NCBI GenBank assembly: GCA_910584875.1
Contig: CAJUDA010000041.1
Coordinates: forward strand, 1-12,768
Source: an uncultured Eubacterium sp.
GTDB lineage: Bacteria > Bacillota > Clostridia > Lachnospirales > Lachnospiraceae
Reading direction: 5' to 3'
Length of the DNA: 12,768 bases
Positions 6,671 to 12,768 of the stretch are shown one piece after another (within the stretch, counting starts at the first letter, position 1; each line of letters starts with the position of its first letter). The notes under the pieces were generated by a model. That model was not told the origin of the DNA. It did no database searches and saw nothing but the letters and a program-made list of their open reading frames with translations. Both the position numbers and the translations under genes were made by a program.

Positions 6671-7402
6671 ATGAAAATAGCTATTATAGAAGATGAGCAG
6701 GTCCATGCAGAGCTGCTGGCGGGATATCTGCGGGACTGGGGCGCTCAGGTAGATGTACATGTAATGATACAGTATTATACCAGTGCTGAAAATTTTCTGC
6801 TGGAATGGGAGACAGAACGCGATTTCGATGTCCTGTTCGTAGATATCCAGATGAAGAAAATGAACGGTATGGAGATGGCAAAATCTGTCCGCAGGAGAGA
6901 TGTGGATATCAGCATTATTTTTACGACGGGGATATCTGAATATATCGGGGAAGGCTATGACGTGGGGGCAGTGCATTATCTGTTGAAACCGATCAGCCGG
7001 GATAAGATCAGGGAGTGCATGGATAAAGTGAGGGAGCGAAACCGCGATATCCATTATTTACTGGTCCATGCCGGCGATGAAATATATAAACTGGCGGCAG
7101 AACGGATCAATTATGTAGAGGCGAGAGGACATGGCTGTGAGATTGAGATCGCGAAGGGAAAGAAGGATAAAAAAGAGACAGAACGGATTGAGGTTTCGGA
7201 GAGCATATCTGAACTGGAACGCAGGATGGGAGACTGGGGCATGATCCGCTGCCACCGCTCTTATCTCTGCGGACTTGCGAATATTCATCATATCGGAAGA
7301 ACGGAGATTTCTTTTGACAGTGGCAGCCGTATCCCGGTCAGCCGCAGGATGTACAAAGACGTGAATCAGGCATTTATCCGCTACTTCCGGAAGGAAGATT
7401 AG
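6671..7402 (+). CDS. LytTR-type response regulator (AgrA/LytR family)
   Basis: A 243-residue DNA-binding response regulator. The receiver domain (1-122) has the acidic pair Glu7-Asp8, phospho-acceptor Asp58 in VLFVDIQMKKMNGMEM, Thr85/86 and Lys106 in YLLKPIS. The LytTR domain (about 128-240) has RINYVEARGHGCEI, IRCHRSYLCGLANI and the usual IPVSRRMYKDVNQAF. The start at 6671 (MKIAIIEDE) is chosen over 6659 because the receiver fold begins there and GGTGG at 6661-6665 provides the ribosome site. It sits between the HAD gene and a GHKL kinase gene with only short gaps, so it is co-transcribed with them. LytTR proteins bind direct repeats in promoters; I did not find a convincing pair of such repeats in the window, so its targets, including autoregulation, are open. 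Confidence 0.9.
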   Translation: MKIAIIEDEQVHAELLAGYLRDWGAQVDVHVMIQYYTSAENFLLEWETERDFDVLFVDIQMKKMNGMEMAKSVRRRDVDISIIFTTGISEYIGEGYDVGAVHYLLKPISRDKIRECMDKVRERNRDIHYLLVHAGDEIYKLAAERINYVEARGHGCEIEIAKGKKDKKETERIEVSESISELERRMGDWGMIRCHRSYLCGLANIHHIGRTEISFDSGSRIPVSRRMYKDVNQAFIRYFRKED

Positions 7403-7434
7403 TATTGATGTACAGAGCAAAGGAGAATGGGACT

Positions 7435-8175
7435 ATGGGATGGTATTATATCGTACTGATCCTGCTGGCAGCAATGGTTCTCATCATTTTGCTGGCTTTT
7501 CTCATGAGCCGCTGGATGATCTGGTGGATGGACAGGCGTACCCTTCTTTATCAGAGCGACCTGCTGCAGAAGCATTGTGAAGAGGTGCACAATATGTACC
7601 GGCAGACAAGGGGCTGGCGTCATGATTATCATGACCATATCCAGACGATGAAGGCATATCTTGCCATGGGACGGCTGGAGGAGCTTTCGGATTTTCTTGC
7701 TGAACTGGACAAGGATCTGACTACGGTGGATACGGTGATCAAGACGGGAAATGTTATGATCGATGCTATCCTAAACAGTAAGATATCACTGGCTAAGACA
7801 AAGGGAATCTGTGTGGAGGCAAAGGCTGTCGTTCCAAAGGAACTGGAGATGACTGTTTCTGAGGTTGATCTGAGTCTTGTGATCGGTAATCTTATGGATA
7901 ATGCCATGGAAGCCTGTGATAAGATTCCGGATGCGAAGGAGCGGTTTATACGGATATATATTGACATACTGAAAGGACAGCTTTACATTTATATTATGAA
8001 CTCCGCAGACCGTATGGGGAAACGGACGGGAAGAATCTATGAGTCAACGAAAAAGGGAATTGATCATGGTTTTGGATTGATGCGGATTGATAAAGTGGTG
8101 GACCGGTATCACGGGTATCTGGAACGCCAGGATGAAGAGGGCGTATTTGTAACTGAGGTTATGCTTCCGCTGTGA
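7435..8175 (+). CDS. Short GHKL sensor histidine kinase with one membrane helix
   Basis: A 246-residue AgrC/CitB-like kinase. Residues 3-25 are a single membrane helix. The phosphorylation site lies in GWRHDYHDHI at 60-69, with His63 the likely phospho-His. The ATPase N-box is LVIGNLMDNAMEACD at 148-162 and the glycine box is HGFGLMRI at 211-218. There is no extracytoplasmic or multi-helix sensor domain, which is unusual for the AgrC type, so it may need another protein to sense, or respond to an internal cue. ATG 7435 has AAAGGAG at 7419-7425, 9 nt upstream, and lets the protein begin at the helix. ATG 7408 and TTG 7405 are possible earlier starts with a weaker setting. It follows the LytTR gene directly and is its likely partner. 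Confidence 0.85.
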   Translation: MGWYYIVLILLAAMVLIILLAFLMSRWMIWWMDRRTLLYQSDLLQKHCEEVHNMYRQTRGWRHDYHDHIQTMKAYLAMGRLEELSDFLAELDKDLTTVDTVIKTGNVMIDAILNSKISLAKTKGICVEAKAVVPKELEMTVSEVDLSLVIGNLMDNAMEACDKIPDAKERFIRIYIDILKGQLYIYIMNSADRMGKRTGRIYESTKKGIDHGFGLMRIDKVVDRYHGYLERQDEEGVFVTEVMLPL

Positions 8176-8213
8176 GTGGCGGTTGAAAGATAGAAAAGAA
8201 AAGGAGAGTGCGT

Positions 8214-9635
8214 ATGAAACGATTTGTCTGTAGTGTCTGTGGTTATGTTTACGAGGGGGAAGAGGCACCAGAGGAGTGCCCGGTCTGCCATCAGCCGAAA
8301 GAGAAGTTCCGGGAGGAACCTCTGGAAGATACGGATGCGGGAGACGGCAGCAAGGCTGTTCCAGATCAGAAAAATGACAGTGTCATAACAGGATCCGAAC
8401 CGCCGGAAAAAGATCTGGAGTATGACAGGAATCTTTACCGGGTGGATGATTCCTGCCGTTATATGGAAGTGATCCATCAGATGGCAGTGACGGGAAAGAC
8501 GGTCAGTGGCGCCATGGGGACGAAAATGCCGATGCCGGACTGGGATGATATTCTGCTTCTGGGGGCGCAGCTGAATCCAGCGCCGCTGGATGAGGACGAT
8601 CCGGTTTCTACAATGACCGTAATCGGGAAGCATGCAAAGAAGCCGATGATCCTGGATCATCCGGTCTATATTTCCCATATGTCTTTTGGAGCATTGTCCA
8701 GGGAGATCAAGGTAGCGCTGGCAAAAGGATCTGCCATGGCGAAAACCGCCATGTGCAGCGGAGAGGGCGGTATCCTGCCGGAAGAGAGGGAGGCATCTTA
8801 CAAATACATCTTTGAGTATATACCGAATAAGTACAGTGTTACGGACGACAATCTGCGGGCGGCAGATGCGGTTGAGATCAAGATTGGTCAGGGGACGAAA
8901 CCAGGTATGGGAGGTCATCTGCCGGGAGAAAAGGTGACAGAGGAGATCGCCCGTCTGAGAGGGAAAAAACAGGGAGAGGATGTGCAGAGTCCCAGTAAGT
9001 TTCCGGAACTGAATTCCAAAGAAGATCTGAAGGAAATGGTGACGATGCTGCGGAACCGCTCGGATGGAAGACCCATCGGCATTAAGATCGCTGCAGGCAG
9101 GATCGAGAGAGACCTGGAATATTGTGTTTATGCGGAGCCGGATTTCATTACGATCGATGGACGGGGCGGTGCGACAGGATCCAGTCCGCTTCTGCTGCGG
9201 GAGGCGACTACGGTACCGACCGTTTATGCCCTGTACCGTGCCAGAAAGTATCTGGATACCATTCATTCAGACATCTCTCTTGTGATCACAGGAGGTCTGC
9301 GCGTATCAGCAGATGTGGCAAAAGCCCTCGCTATGGGAGCCGATGCGGTAGCAGTGGCGAGTGCGGCGCTGATCGCAGCCGCGTGCCAGCAGTACCGGAT
9401 CTGTGGTTCCGGCAACTGTCCGGTGGGCATTGCGACACAGGATCCGAAACTGAGGGAGAGACTGAAGATCGAACAATCTGCCCGGAGGGTGGCAAATTAT
9501 CTGAATGTAACGAAAGAAGAACTGAAAACATTTGCCCGGATCACGGGTCACCATTCCGTACACGACCTGAATGTGGACGATCTGGTGACACTGGACAGGG
9601 AAATCTCAGAATATACGAATATCCGGCATGCATAG
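8214..9635 (+). CDS. Rubredoxin-fused FMN-binding glutamate-synthase-like protein
   Basis: A 473-residue cytosolic fusion. Residues 1-33 are a compact rubredoxin domain (Cys6, Cys9, Cys22, Cys25 in CSVCGY and CPVCHQ) for a one-iron redox centre. Residues about 35-70 are a polar linker. Residues about 90-440 match the FMN-binding synthase domain of GltB-type glutamate synthase: SHMSFGALSREIKVALAKGS, GEGG at 183-186, KIGQGTKPGMGGHLPG, DGRGGATGSSPLLLRE and TGGLRVSADVAKALAMGADA. Cys391, Cys397 and Cys402 have the C-x5-C-x4-C spacing of the [3Fe-4S] cluster, followed by PVGIATQDP. The N-terminal glutaminase domain and the beta/GltD subunit are missing, so it is not a complete glutamate synthase; an ammonia-dependent or different flavin reaction is possible. 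AAGGAG at 8201-8206 fits ATG 8214. It follows the short kinase after 38 nt in the same operon. Confidence 0.88.
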   Translation: MKRFVCSVCGYVYEGEEAPEECPVCHQPKEKFREEPLEDTDAGDGSKAVPDQKNDSVITGSEPPEKDLEYDRNLYRVDDSCRYMEVIHQMAVTGKTVSGAMGTKMPMPDWDDILLLGAQLNPAPLDEDDPVSTMTVIGKHAKKPMILDHPVYISHMSFGALSREIKVALAKGSAMAKTAMCSGEGGILPEEREASYKYIFEYIPNKYSVTDDNLRAADAVEIKIGQGTKPGMGGHLPGEKVTEEIARLRGKKQGEDVQSPSKFPELNSKEDLKEMVTMLRNRSDGRPIGIKIAAGRIERDLEYCVYAEPDFITIDGRGGATGSSPLLLREATTVPTVYALYRARKYLDTIHSDISLVITGGLRVSADVAKALAMGADAVAVASAALIAAACQQYRICGSGNCPVGIATQDPKLRERLKIEQSARRVANYLNVTKEELKTFARITGHHSVHDLNVDDLVTLDREISEYTNIRHA

Positions 9636-9655
9636 CCTGGCGGCGCAAATCTGAA

Positions 9656-9681
9656 CCCGGTTTCCGCCTGGCGGTGCCGGG
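9656..9681 (+). terminator. GC-rich nested stem-loop between flavoprotein and second kinase
   Basis: CCCGG at 9656-9660 pairs with CCGGG at 9677-9681, and inside it CCGCC at 9664-9668 with GGCGG at 9670-9674. Only CTTT follows, not a real T run, so it would be a weak or partial terminator that may lower expression of the kinase gene; its ribosome site starts 18 nt downstream. GCCTGGCGG occurs twice in direct orientation, at 9635-9643 and 9666-9674. Confidence 0.35.
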
Positions 9682-9710
9682 CTTTGGAGGGAAAGGCAGG
9701 GGAAGGGAAC

Positions 9711-11144
9711 ATGACATATGAGGAAATCAGCTGGATTATTTTCAGTTATATGATACCGGTCGCAGAAATTATGATGGCAGGTTATTTCTTCTGCCGTCTT
9801 GTAAGGCCGTTTATGGAGAATAAAAGAGCAGTGTATTATGCCGGTGCGGCGTTTTTCTCTGCCATGCTCATACTTTTTTTGATTCCTCTGGCCTTTAATG
9901 TTTTTGTGGTCTATTTCATCGGTGTTACTGCCGCCTTTTTTGTCATGTGCCGGACAGACCGGAGAAATTATGGACAAAAGGCATTTCTTGCTGTGACTTT
10001 TTTTGCTGTGCGCGGATTTGTTGCTGCTATCGCAGAAATCTTATACGATCACCTGTACAGTTTTGCTGAACGCACGGATTATATGGCAGGGCATCCTGGT
10101 CCCGGTATGTGGTTTGTCCTGTATGTGGGTGTGTGTATTTTTTATCTGGCGATGGAGTTTGTGATTATCGCTGTCAGCGTCCGGTGCATTGTCAGGAATT
10201 ATGTATATAAATCTGCCGCATTGAAAAAGAGGGAGCTGCTGATGCTGGCGATCCCGCCGCTTATGGCAACGGCAGGGTATGTGGTCATCTGCTGCTACCG
10301 CTGGTTCTATTTGTCAGAATGTGAGAAATTACCAGGTTTCTATGATAGTTTATCCCTGATCTATTATTTTGCTGCACTCATCATGATCGTGGTGGTCATT
10401 GTACTGTATCAGAAGATCAAAGCGGGACAGGAGGAAAAACTGCAAAAGGAGCTGCTTGCTGTACAGATTGACAATATCCGGACGCATATTGGGAAGGTCG
10501 AACATTTATATCAGGATATCCGCAGCATCCGGCATGATATGGCGAATCACATTGTTACACTGGAAAGGCTTTATGCCGGAAATAAGACAGAAGAAGCAAG
10601 GGCATACAGGGAAAGGCTGGAAGCAGATCTTTCTGCAGCAGCAGGCGGGATCAGAAGCGGCAATCCTGTGACCGATGTGATTTTATGGGAAATGCGGGAG
10701 GAAACAGAGAAGAAGCATATCCGGTTTGATATGGATTTTCATTTTCCTGTTGATGCGGGTGTAGATGCCTTTGATATCAGCGTGATACTGAATAATGCGT
10801 TACAGAATGCACTGGAATACATGGAAGAAGAGGAGGAACCATATCTCTATGTCCGTTCTTACCGCAGGGATAATGCCTTTATGATAGAGACTGGTAATCG
10901 TTTTACCGGTACTCTGAGGTGGGATGAAGAAAGCGGTCTGCCAGTGACGACAAAGGAGAGTCAGGACGCCTATGGAGCTGGTCAGGTCCATGGTTACGGG
11001 CTGGCTAATATACGCAGGACGGCAGAAAAATATGCAGGGGATATTGCGATCGACATCCGTGATGATATGTTTTATCTTAGTGTTTTGCTGATGACGGAGC
11101 CGGGTTTACAACAGAAAAAGTCTGTTCTACATCATTTTACTTGA
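9711..11144 (+). CDS. AgrC-like GHKL sensor histidine kinase with 6-7 membrane helices
   Basis: A 477-residue membrane kinase. Hydrophobic segments near 6-30, 42-62, 64-80, 91-112, 133-160, 176-198 and 214-234 form the sensor region, as in AgrC-type peptide or small-ligand receptors. A helical linker (235-272) leads to IRSIRHDMANHIVTLERL with His275 as phospho-acceptor. The ATPase N-box is ISVILNNALQNALEYM at 356-371 and the glycine box is HGYGLANIRRTAEKY at 427-441. The start at 9711 is set by GGGGAAGGG at 9699-9707; the earlier TTG at 9684 has no such site. No response-regulator gene follows, so it may act on the LytTR protein of the same gene run, or on one elsewhere. No AgrD-like pre-peptide or AgrB-like processing enzyme is visible. 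Confidence 0.87.
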   Translation: MTYEEISWIIFSYMIPVAEIMMAGYFFCRLVRPFMENKRAVYYAGAAFFSAMLILFLIPLAFNVFVVYFIGVTAAFFVMCRTDRRNYGQKAFLAVTFFAVRGFVAAIAEILYDHLYSFAERTDYMAGHPGPGMWFVLYVGVCIFYLAMEFVIIAVSVRCIVRNYVYKSAALKKRELLMLAIPPLMATAGYVVICCYRWFYLSECEKLPGFYDSLSLIYYFAALIMIVVVIVLYQKIKAGQEEKLQKELLAVQIDNIRTHIGKVEHLYQDIRSIRHDMANHIVTLERLYAGNKTEEARAYRERLEADLSAAAGGIRSGNPVTDVILWEMREETEKKHIRFDMDFHFPVDAGVDAFDISVILNNALQNALEYMEEEEEPYLYVRSYRRDNAFMIETGNRFTGTLRWDEESGLPVTTKESQDAYGAGQVHGYGLANIRRTAEKYAGDIAIDIRDDMFYLSVLLMTEPGLQQKKSVLHHFT

Positions 11145-11211
11145 TCTCAAAAATAAAACTGTCGAAAGAGATAGTGAGAGATTTGTAAAATAATTGTAGC
11201 CAGGGAGGAAA

Positions 11212-11235
11212 GAGTGAAAAATAAATTTTTCACTC
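11212..11235 (+). repeat. Perfect 10-bp stem-loop in the FlxA-like gene leader
   Basis: GAGTGAAAAA at 11212-11221 pairs fully with TTTTTCACTC at 11226-11235 around the loop TAAA. The T run is inside the stem next to the loop instead of after it, so this is not a standard terminator. It covers a GTG codon at 11214 that has a good ribosome site (AGGGAGG, 11202-11208). Confidence 0.6.
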
Positions 11236-11375
11236 AGGAAGTTTGTGCGCACACGCCCAAACTTCTTTATGCACAAAAGGCGTGTGCAAATGGAGGGAAT
11301 TATTATGATGAAAATCAATGGAGTGGATGGGACAAACACACAGGCAGGGACAATGGGAATGGCACAGGCAAATGA
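11214..11375 (+). CDS. Possible leader peptide overlapping the FlxA-like gene start
   Basis: GTG at 11214 has AGGGAGG at 11202-11208, 5 nt upstream, and opens a 53-codon frame ending TGA at 11373-11375. It begins MKNKFFTQEVCAHTPKLLYA and overlaps the first 71 nt of the FlxA-like gene in another frame. The composition is not clearly protein-like (Asn, Gly and Trp rich at the end), and the frame runs through the possible pseudoknot. If translated, ribosome passage would open that fold. It may equally be a chance frame behind a decoy ribosome site. Confidence 0.22.
   Translation: MKNKFFTQEVCAHTPKLLYAQKACANGGNYYDENQWSGWDKHTGRDNGNGTGK
11236..11287 (+). promoter_or_regulatory. Possible H-type pseudoknot leader of the FlxA-like gene
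   Basis: Stem 1 pairs GAAGTTTG (11238-11245) with CAAACTTC (11258-11265), with A11236-T11267 and a G-T pair extending it. Stem 2 pairs GCACACGCC (11249-11257), which is in the loop of stem 1, with GGCGTGTGC (11279-11287). Both are perfect, and they cross. The connecting loops (3, 0 and 13 nt) are sterically possible for a stacked H-type pseudoknot, or the two stems exclude one another as a switch. A local alternative GCACA (11271-11275) with TGTGC (11283-11287) also exists. The structure ends 4 nt before the ribosome site GGAGGG (11292-11297), so control of translation is plausible. I do not recognise it as a known riboswitch class. Confidence 0.5.
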
Positions 11376-12006
11376 TCCTGTGAGCCAGAACATCAAAAAC
11401 CAGATCGCTCTTGCACAGAAAAAACTGCAGGAGCTGTCTTCCAATACGGAAATGCCTGCCGAGGACAGGATGAAAAAACGGCAGGAGATCCAGCAGGAGA
11501 TCACGTCCCTGAATCAGCAGCTCAGGCAGCATCAGATGGAACAGCGAAGGGAGAAGCAGATGAAGGGGGCGACGATGGATGATATGCCTGGCGGCGGCCG
11601 GAAGGCGGCAAAACCAGGGCAGCAGGGCAGCGGTCTGTCACAGACGAATATGCAGGCACTGATCTCTGCGGATACCTCGATGCAGCAGGCAGAGGTACAG
11701 GGCAGTGTGGCGACGCAGATGGAGGGAAGAGCCAGAGTGCTGAAATCTGAAATAAAGATGGACAGCGGCAGGGGCGCGGATACCGGGGAAAAACAGGAAG
11801 CCCTGGCTGATCTGGAAGCGCAGGCTCAGGCAGCATCCGCCGGTCAGATCTCATCCCTTGCAGAAGCAGGCAGAGACATAAAAGAGTCGGCGAAGGAAGA
11901 CAAAGACAATGCGAAAGAGGACGATACAGAAAAAGAGCCGGGATCCGAAGTGGTGAAGGAAGAGACAGAGAAGGATCCTTATCCGACTGTGGATGTTCTT
12001 TTGTAA
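11305..12006 (+). CDS. FlxA-like family coiled-coil protein
   Basis: A 233-residue polar protein. Residues 22-90 are the recognisable part: NDPVSQNIKNQIALAQKKLQ, ELSSNTEMPAEDRMKKRQEI and QQEITSLNQQLRQHQMEQRR, a helical pair typical of FlxA-like proteins of Clostridia. Residues about 90-112 are Gly/Lys-rich, 115-190 are Ala/Gln/Glu-rich helix (LISADTSMQQAEVQGSV, EALADLEAQAQAAS), and the tail from 190 is very acidic-basic and probably disordered. No signal peptide. GGAGGG at 11292-11297 is 7 nt from ATG 11305; the next codon is also ATG. The frame is open further upstream (GTG 11245, ATG 11269) but those codons lie inside the structured leader. The function of the family is not settled; a link to flagella comes only from the E. 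coli name. A terminator follows. Confidence 0.75.
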   Translation: MMKINGVDGTNTQAGTMGMAQANDPVSQNIKNQIALAQKKLQELSSNTEMPAEDRMKKRQEIQQEITSLNQQLRQHQMEQRREKQMKGATMDDMPGGGRKAAKPGQQGSGLSQTNMQALISADTSMQQAEVQGSVATQMEGRARVLKSEIKMDSGRGADTGEKQEALADLEAQAQAASAGQISSLAEAGRDIKESAKEDKDNAKEDDTEKEPGSEVVKEETEKDPYPTVDVLL

Positions 12007-12008
12007 AT

Positions 12009-12043
12009 AGCTCAACGGCGGGTTCAATTGGTGCCGTTGAGCT
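12009..12043 (+). repeat. Perfect 11-bp hairpin without a T run after the FlxA-like gene
   Basis: AGCTCAACGGC at 12009-12019 pairs fully with GCCGTTGAGCT at 12033-12043 around a 13-nt loop. It begins 2 nt after the TAA stop. AAGAATG follows, so it cannot act as a standard intrinsic terminator on either strand. It may protect the 3' end of the messenger or be a protein binding site. Confidence 0.6.
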
Positions 12044-12069
12044 AAGAATGACAGATGGAAATGAATGGG

Positions 12070-12126
12070 GCTGTCGCTTGAACGATTGAAAAATCGTGAA
12101 GCGGCAGCTTCCTGTTTGATTTTTTT
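12070..12126 (+). terminator. Intrinsic terminator of the FlxA-like gene
   Basis: GCTGTCGCTT at 12070-12079 pairs with AAGCGGCAGC at 12099-12108 (one G-T pair). Inside, ACGATT at 12082-12087 pairs with AATCGT at 12092-12097 around a GAAA tetraloop. Seven T follow at 12120-12126, 11 nt after the stem. A shorter alternative stem GAAGC (12098-12102) with GCTTC (12107-12111) would bring the fold nearer the T run. Confidence 0.75.
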
Positions 12127-12199
12127 GTTTATATTCACGTTATTTTATTAGAAAAATTGTGGAAAATAGAACACTCTATCTCAATTTGAATTGCGCTTC

Positions 12200-12228
12200 T
12201 TGACATACTAGATACAAATGAATATAAT
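12200..12228 (+). promoter_or_regulatory. Consensus sigma-A promoter of the TetR-family gene
   Basis: TTGACA at 12200-12205 and TATAAT at 12223-12228 are both perfect and 17 bases apart. Transcription would start near 12235, leaving a leader of about 40 nt. The stretch 12127-12199 before it is AT-rich and shows no gene or clear structure. Confidence 0.88.
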
Positions 12229-12244
12229 ATAAAGCATGTTATAT
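12222..12244. repeat. Dyad over the -10 and start site, candidate TetR operator
   Basis: ATATAA at 12222-12227 and TTATAT at 12239-12244 are inverted, 11 bases apart; the next pair does not match. The 23-bp element covers the -10 and the expected start of transcription, where TetR proteins usually repress their own gene. AT-rich arms make chance possible. Confidence 0.35.
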
Positions 12245-12275
12245 AAAACAATTTATTTTATTGTGGAGGTGTGTT

Positions 12276-12768
12276 ATGCCACGCAGCGTTCAAATTACAA
12301 AAGAAAAAATTCTCACGGCAGCGTTAGACGTTCTAATCCGTGAGGGATATTCCGCAGTGAGCATAAAAAGCATTGCGAGAGAATTAAACTGCTCTACACA
12401 ACCGATTGCTTGGCAATTTGGCAATATGGATAACATGAGGGAAGCTCTGACAATGGAAGCTGTTACCTACGCAAATAAAAAAATGATGCCTACTTCAACG
12501 GACTGTATAGAGGCGTTTTGGCAGATTGGCTATGGATATATCAATTTAGCATTTGACACACCTAACCTATTCCGTTTTGTATATATGGGTGAAAGCAAAA
12601 ACTATTGCAGAGGTGGATTTAATTCTATCTTAACAGACAAGGGAAATGCTGTTTTGATAGATAAATTGTATCCGTATCTTAATATTAGCAGAGAACAGGC
12701 GGAAATGCTGTTTCAAAGAATGATTGTATATACGCATGGAATGGTATCTTTGGTTGTAGCAGGTGTAT
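12276..12768 (+). CDS. TetR-family transcriptional regulator, 3' end outside the window
   Basis: The first 164 codons are visible; the frame is open to the window edge. Residues 8-55 are a TetR-type DNA-binding domain: ILTAALDVLIREGYSAVSIK, then SIARELNCSTQPIAWQFGNM, where the recognition helix STQPIAWQF replaces the more common SxxxxYxHF. The remaining part (60 onward) is the helical ligand and dimer domain, with FWQIGYGYINLAFDTPNLFR at 81-100. GGAGGT at 12265-12270 is 5 nt from the ATG. The gene and its upstream region are richer in A and T than the genes before the terminator. The regulated gene probably lies just downstream, outside the window; ligand unknown. Confidence 0.85.
   Translation, partial: MPRSVQITKEKILTAALDVLIREGYSAVSIKSIARELNCSTQPIAWQFGNMDNMREALTMEAVTYANKKMMPTSTDCIEAFWQIGYGYINLAFDTPNLFRFVYMGESKNYCRGGFNSILTDKGNAVLIDKLYPYLNISREQAEMLFQRMIVYTHGMVSLVVAGV

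Noticed and set aside
8109..9266. A 385-codon open frame on the minus strand
   Set aside because: It lies fully opposite the rubredoxin-glutamate-synthase gene and the end of the kinase gene, whose products have clear motifs. Its translation is His, Arg and Pro rich with no recognisable domain.
9635..9674. Direct repeats GCCTGGCGG as binding sites for the LytTR regulator
   Set aside because: The sequence lacks the GTT core of LytTR sites and the period of 31 bases is larger than the usual spacing of about 21-22. One copy is part of a stem-loop.
11110..11126. AACAGA and TCTGTT stem-loop at the end of the second kinase gene as a terminator
   Set aside because: The 6-bp stem is inside the coding sequence, AT-rich and not followed by a T run.
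11214..11305. +1 frameshift from the leader frame into the FlxA-like gene, stimulated by the pseudoknot
   Set aside because: The frames are related by +1 and open, but no shift-prone site precedes the structure and the FlxA-like gene has its own good ribosome site and start.
12019..12034. GGTTCAATT, similar to a tRNA T-loop, suggesting a tRNA end or attachment site
   Set aside because: The flanking bases do not form the 5-bp T-stem, and no acceptor, anticodon or D arm can be drawn. It is the loop of the 11-bp hairpin.

Overview
The window looks like chromosome of a Gram-positive anaerobe of the Bacillota, most likely Lachnospiraceae. The reasons are strong AGGAGG-type ribosome sites, sigma-A promoters, AgrC/AgrA-type (GHKL/LytTR) signalling, a DUF1848 protein, a FlxA-like protein, a BspA-type LRR_5 surface protein, an Xre regulator with a membrane tail and a rubredoxin-linked flavoprotein. 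The family assignment is inferred from gene content, not from a marker gene. No rRNA, tRNA, CRISPR array, insertion sequence or phage gene was seen.

Layout. (1) 1-87 holds what may be the 3' tail of an upstream gene, possibly frameshifted. (2) 114-1622 is a two-gene unit with its own extended -10 promoter: a basic, coiled-coil protein of unknown function, then a compact HipA-fold protein kinase 3 nt downstream. (3) 1694-4023 has a secreted LRR_5/Big_2 protein whose stop codon overlaps the start of a DUF1848 protein carrying a CxxxCxxC cluster motif. (4) 4024-4980 is an Xre-type DNA-binding protein with several membrane helices behind a good sigma-A promoter. (5) 4987-5799, minus strand, is a two-domain GNAT-like acyltransferase that converges on the Xre gene and diverges from the next operon. 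(6) 5946-11144 is a plus-strand run: HAD phosphatase, LytTR response regulator, short GHKL kinase with one membrane helix, rubredoxin-glutamate-synthase-like flavoprotein, then, after a 75-nt gap with a stem-loop, a full-length AgrC-like kinase. (7) 11145-12006 is a structured leader and a FlxA-like protein, followed by two hairpins, the second an intrinsic terminator. (8) From about 12,110 the sequence becomes AT-rich and starts a TetR-family gene, cut by the window edge, behind a consensus TTGACA-17-TATAAT promoter.

How the parts may work together. The LytTR regulator and the short kinase are adjacent and likely form a two-component system. The second, 6-7-helix kinase has no regulator of its own in the window, so it may feed the same regulator. 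The flavoprotein between the kinases suggests a link to redox or nitrogen metabolism, but that is inference from position only.

The observations most worth a second look are: the leader of the FlxA-like gene (11202-11305), where two perfect stems cross to give a possible H-type pseudoknot just before the ribosome site, with a possible leader reading frame; the HipA-fold kinase with its unrecognised partner; and the rubredoxin-fused flavoprotein enclosed by two GHKL kinases.
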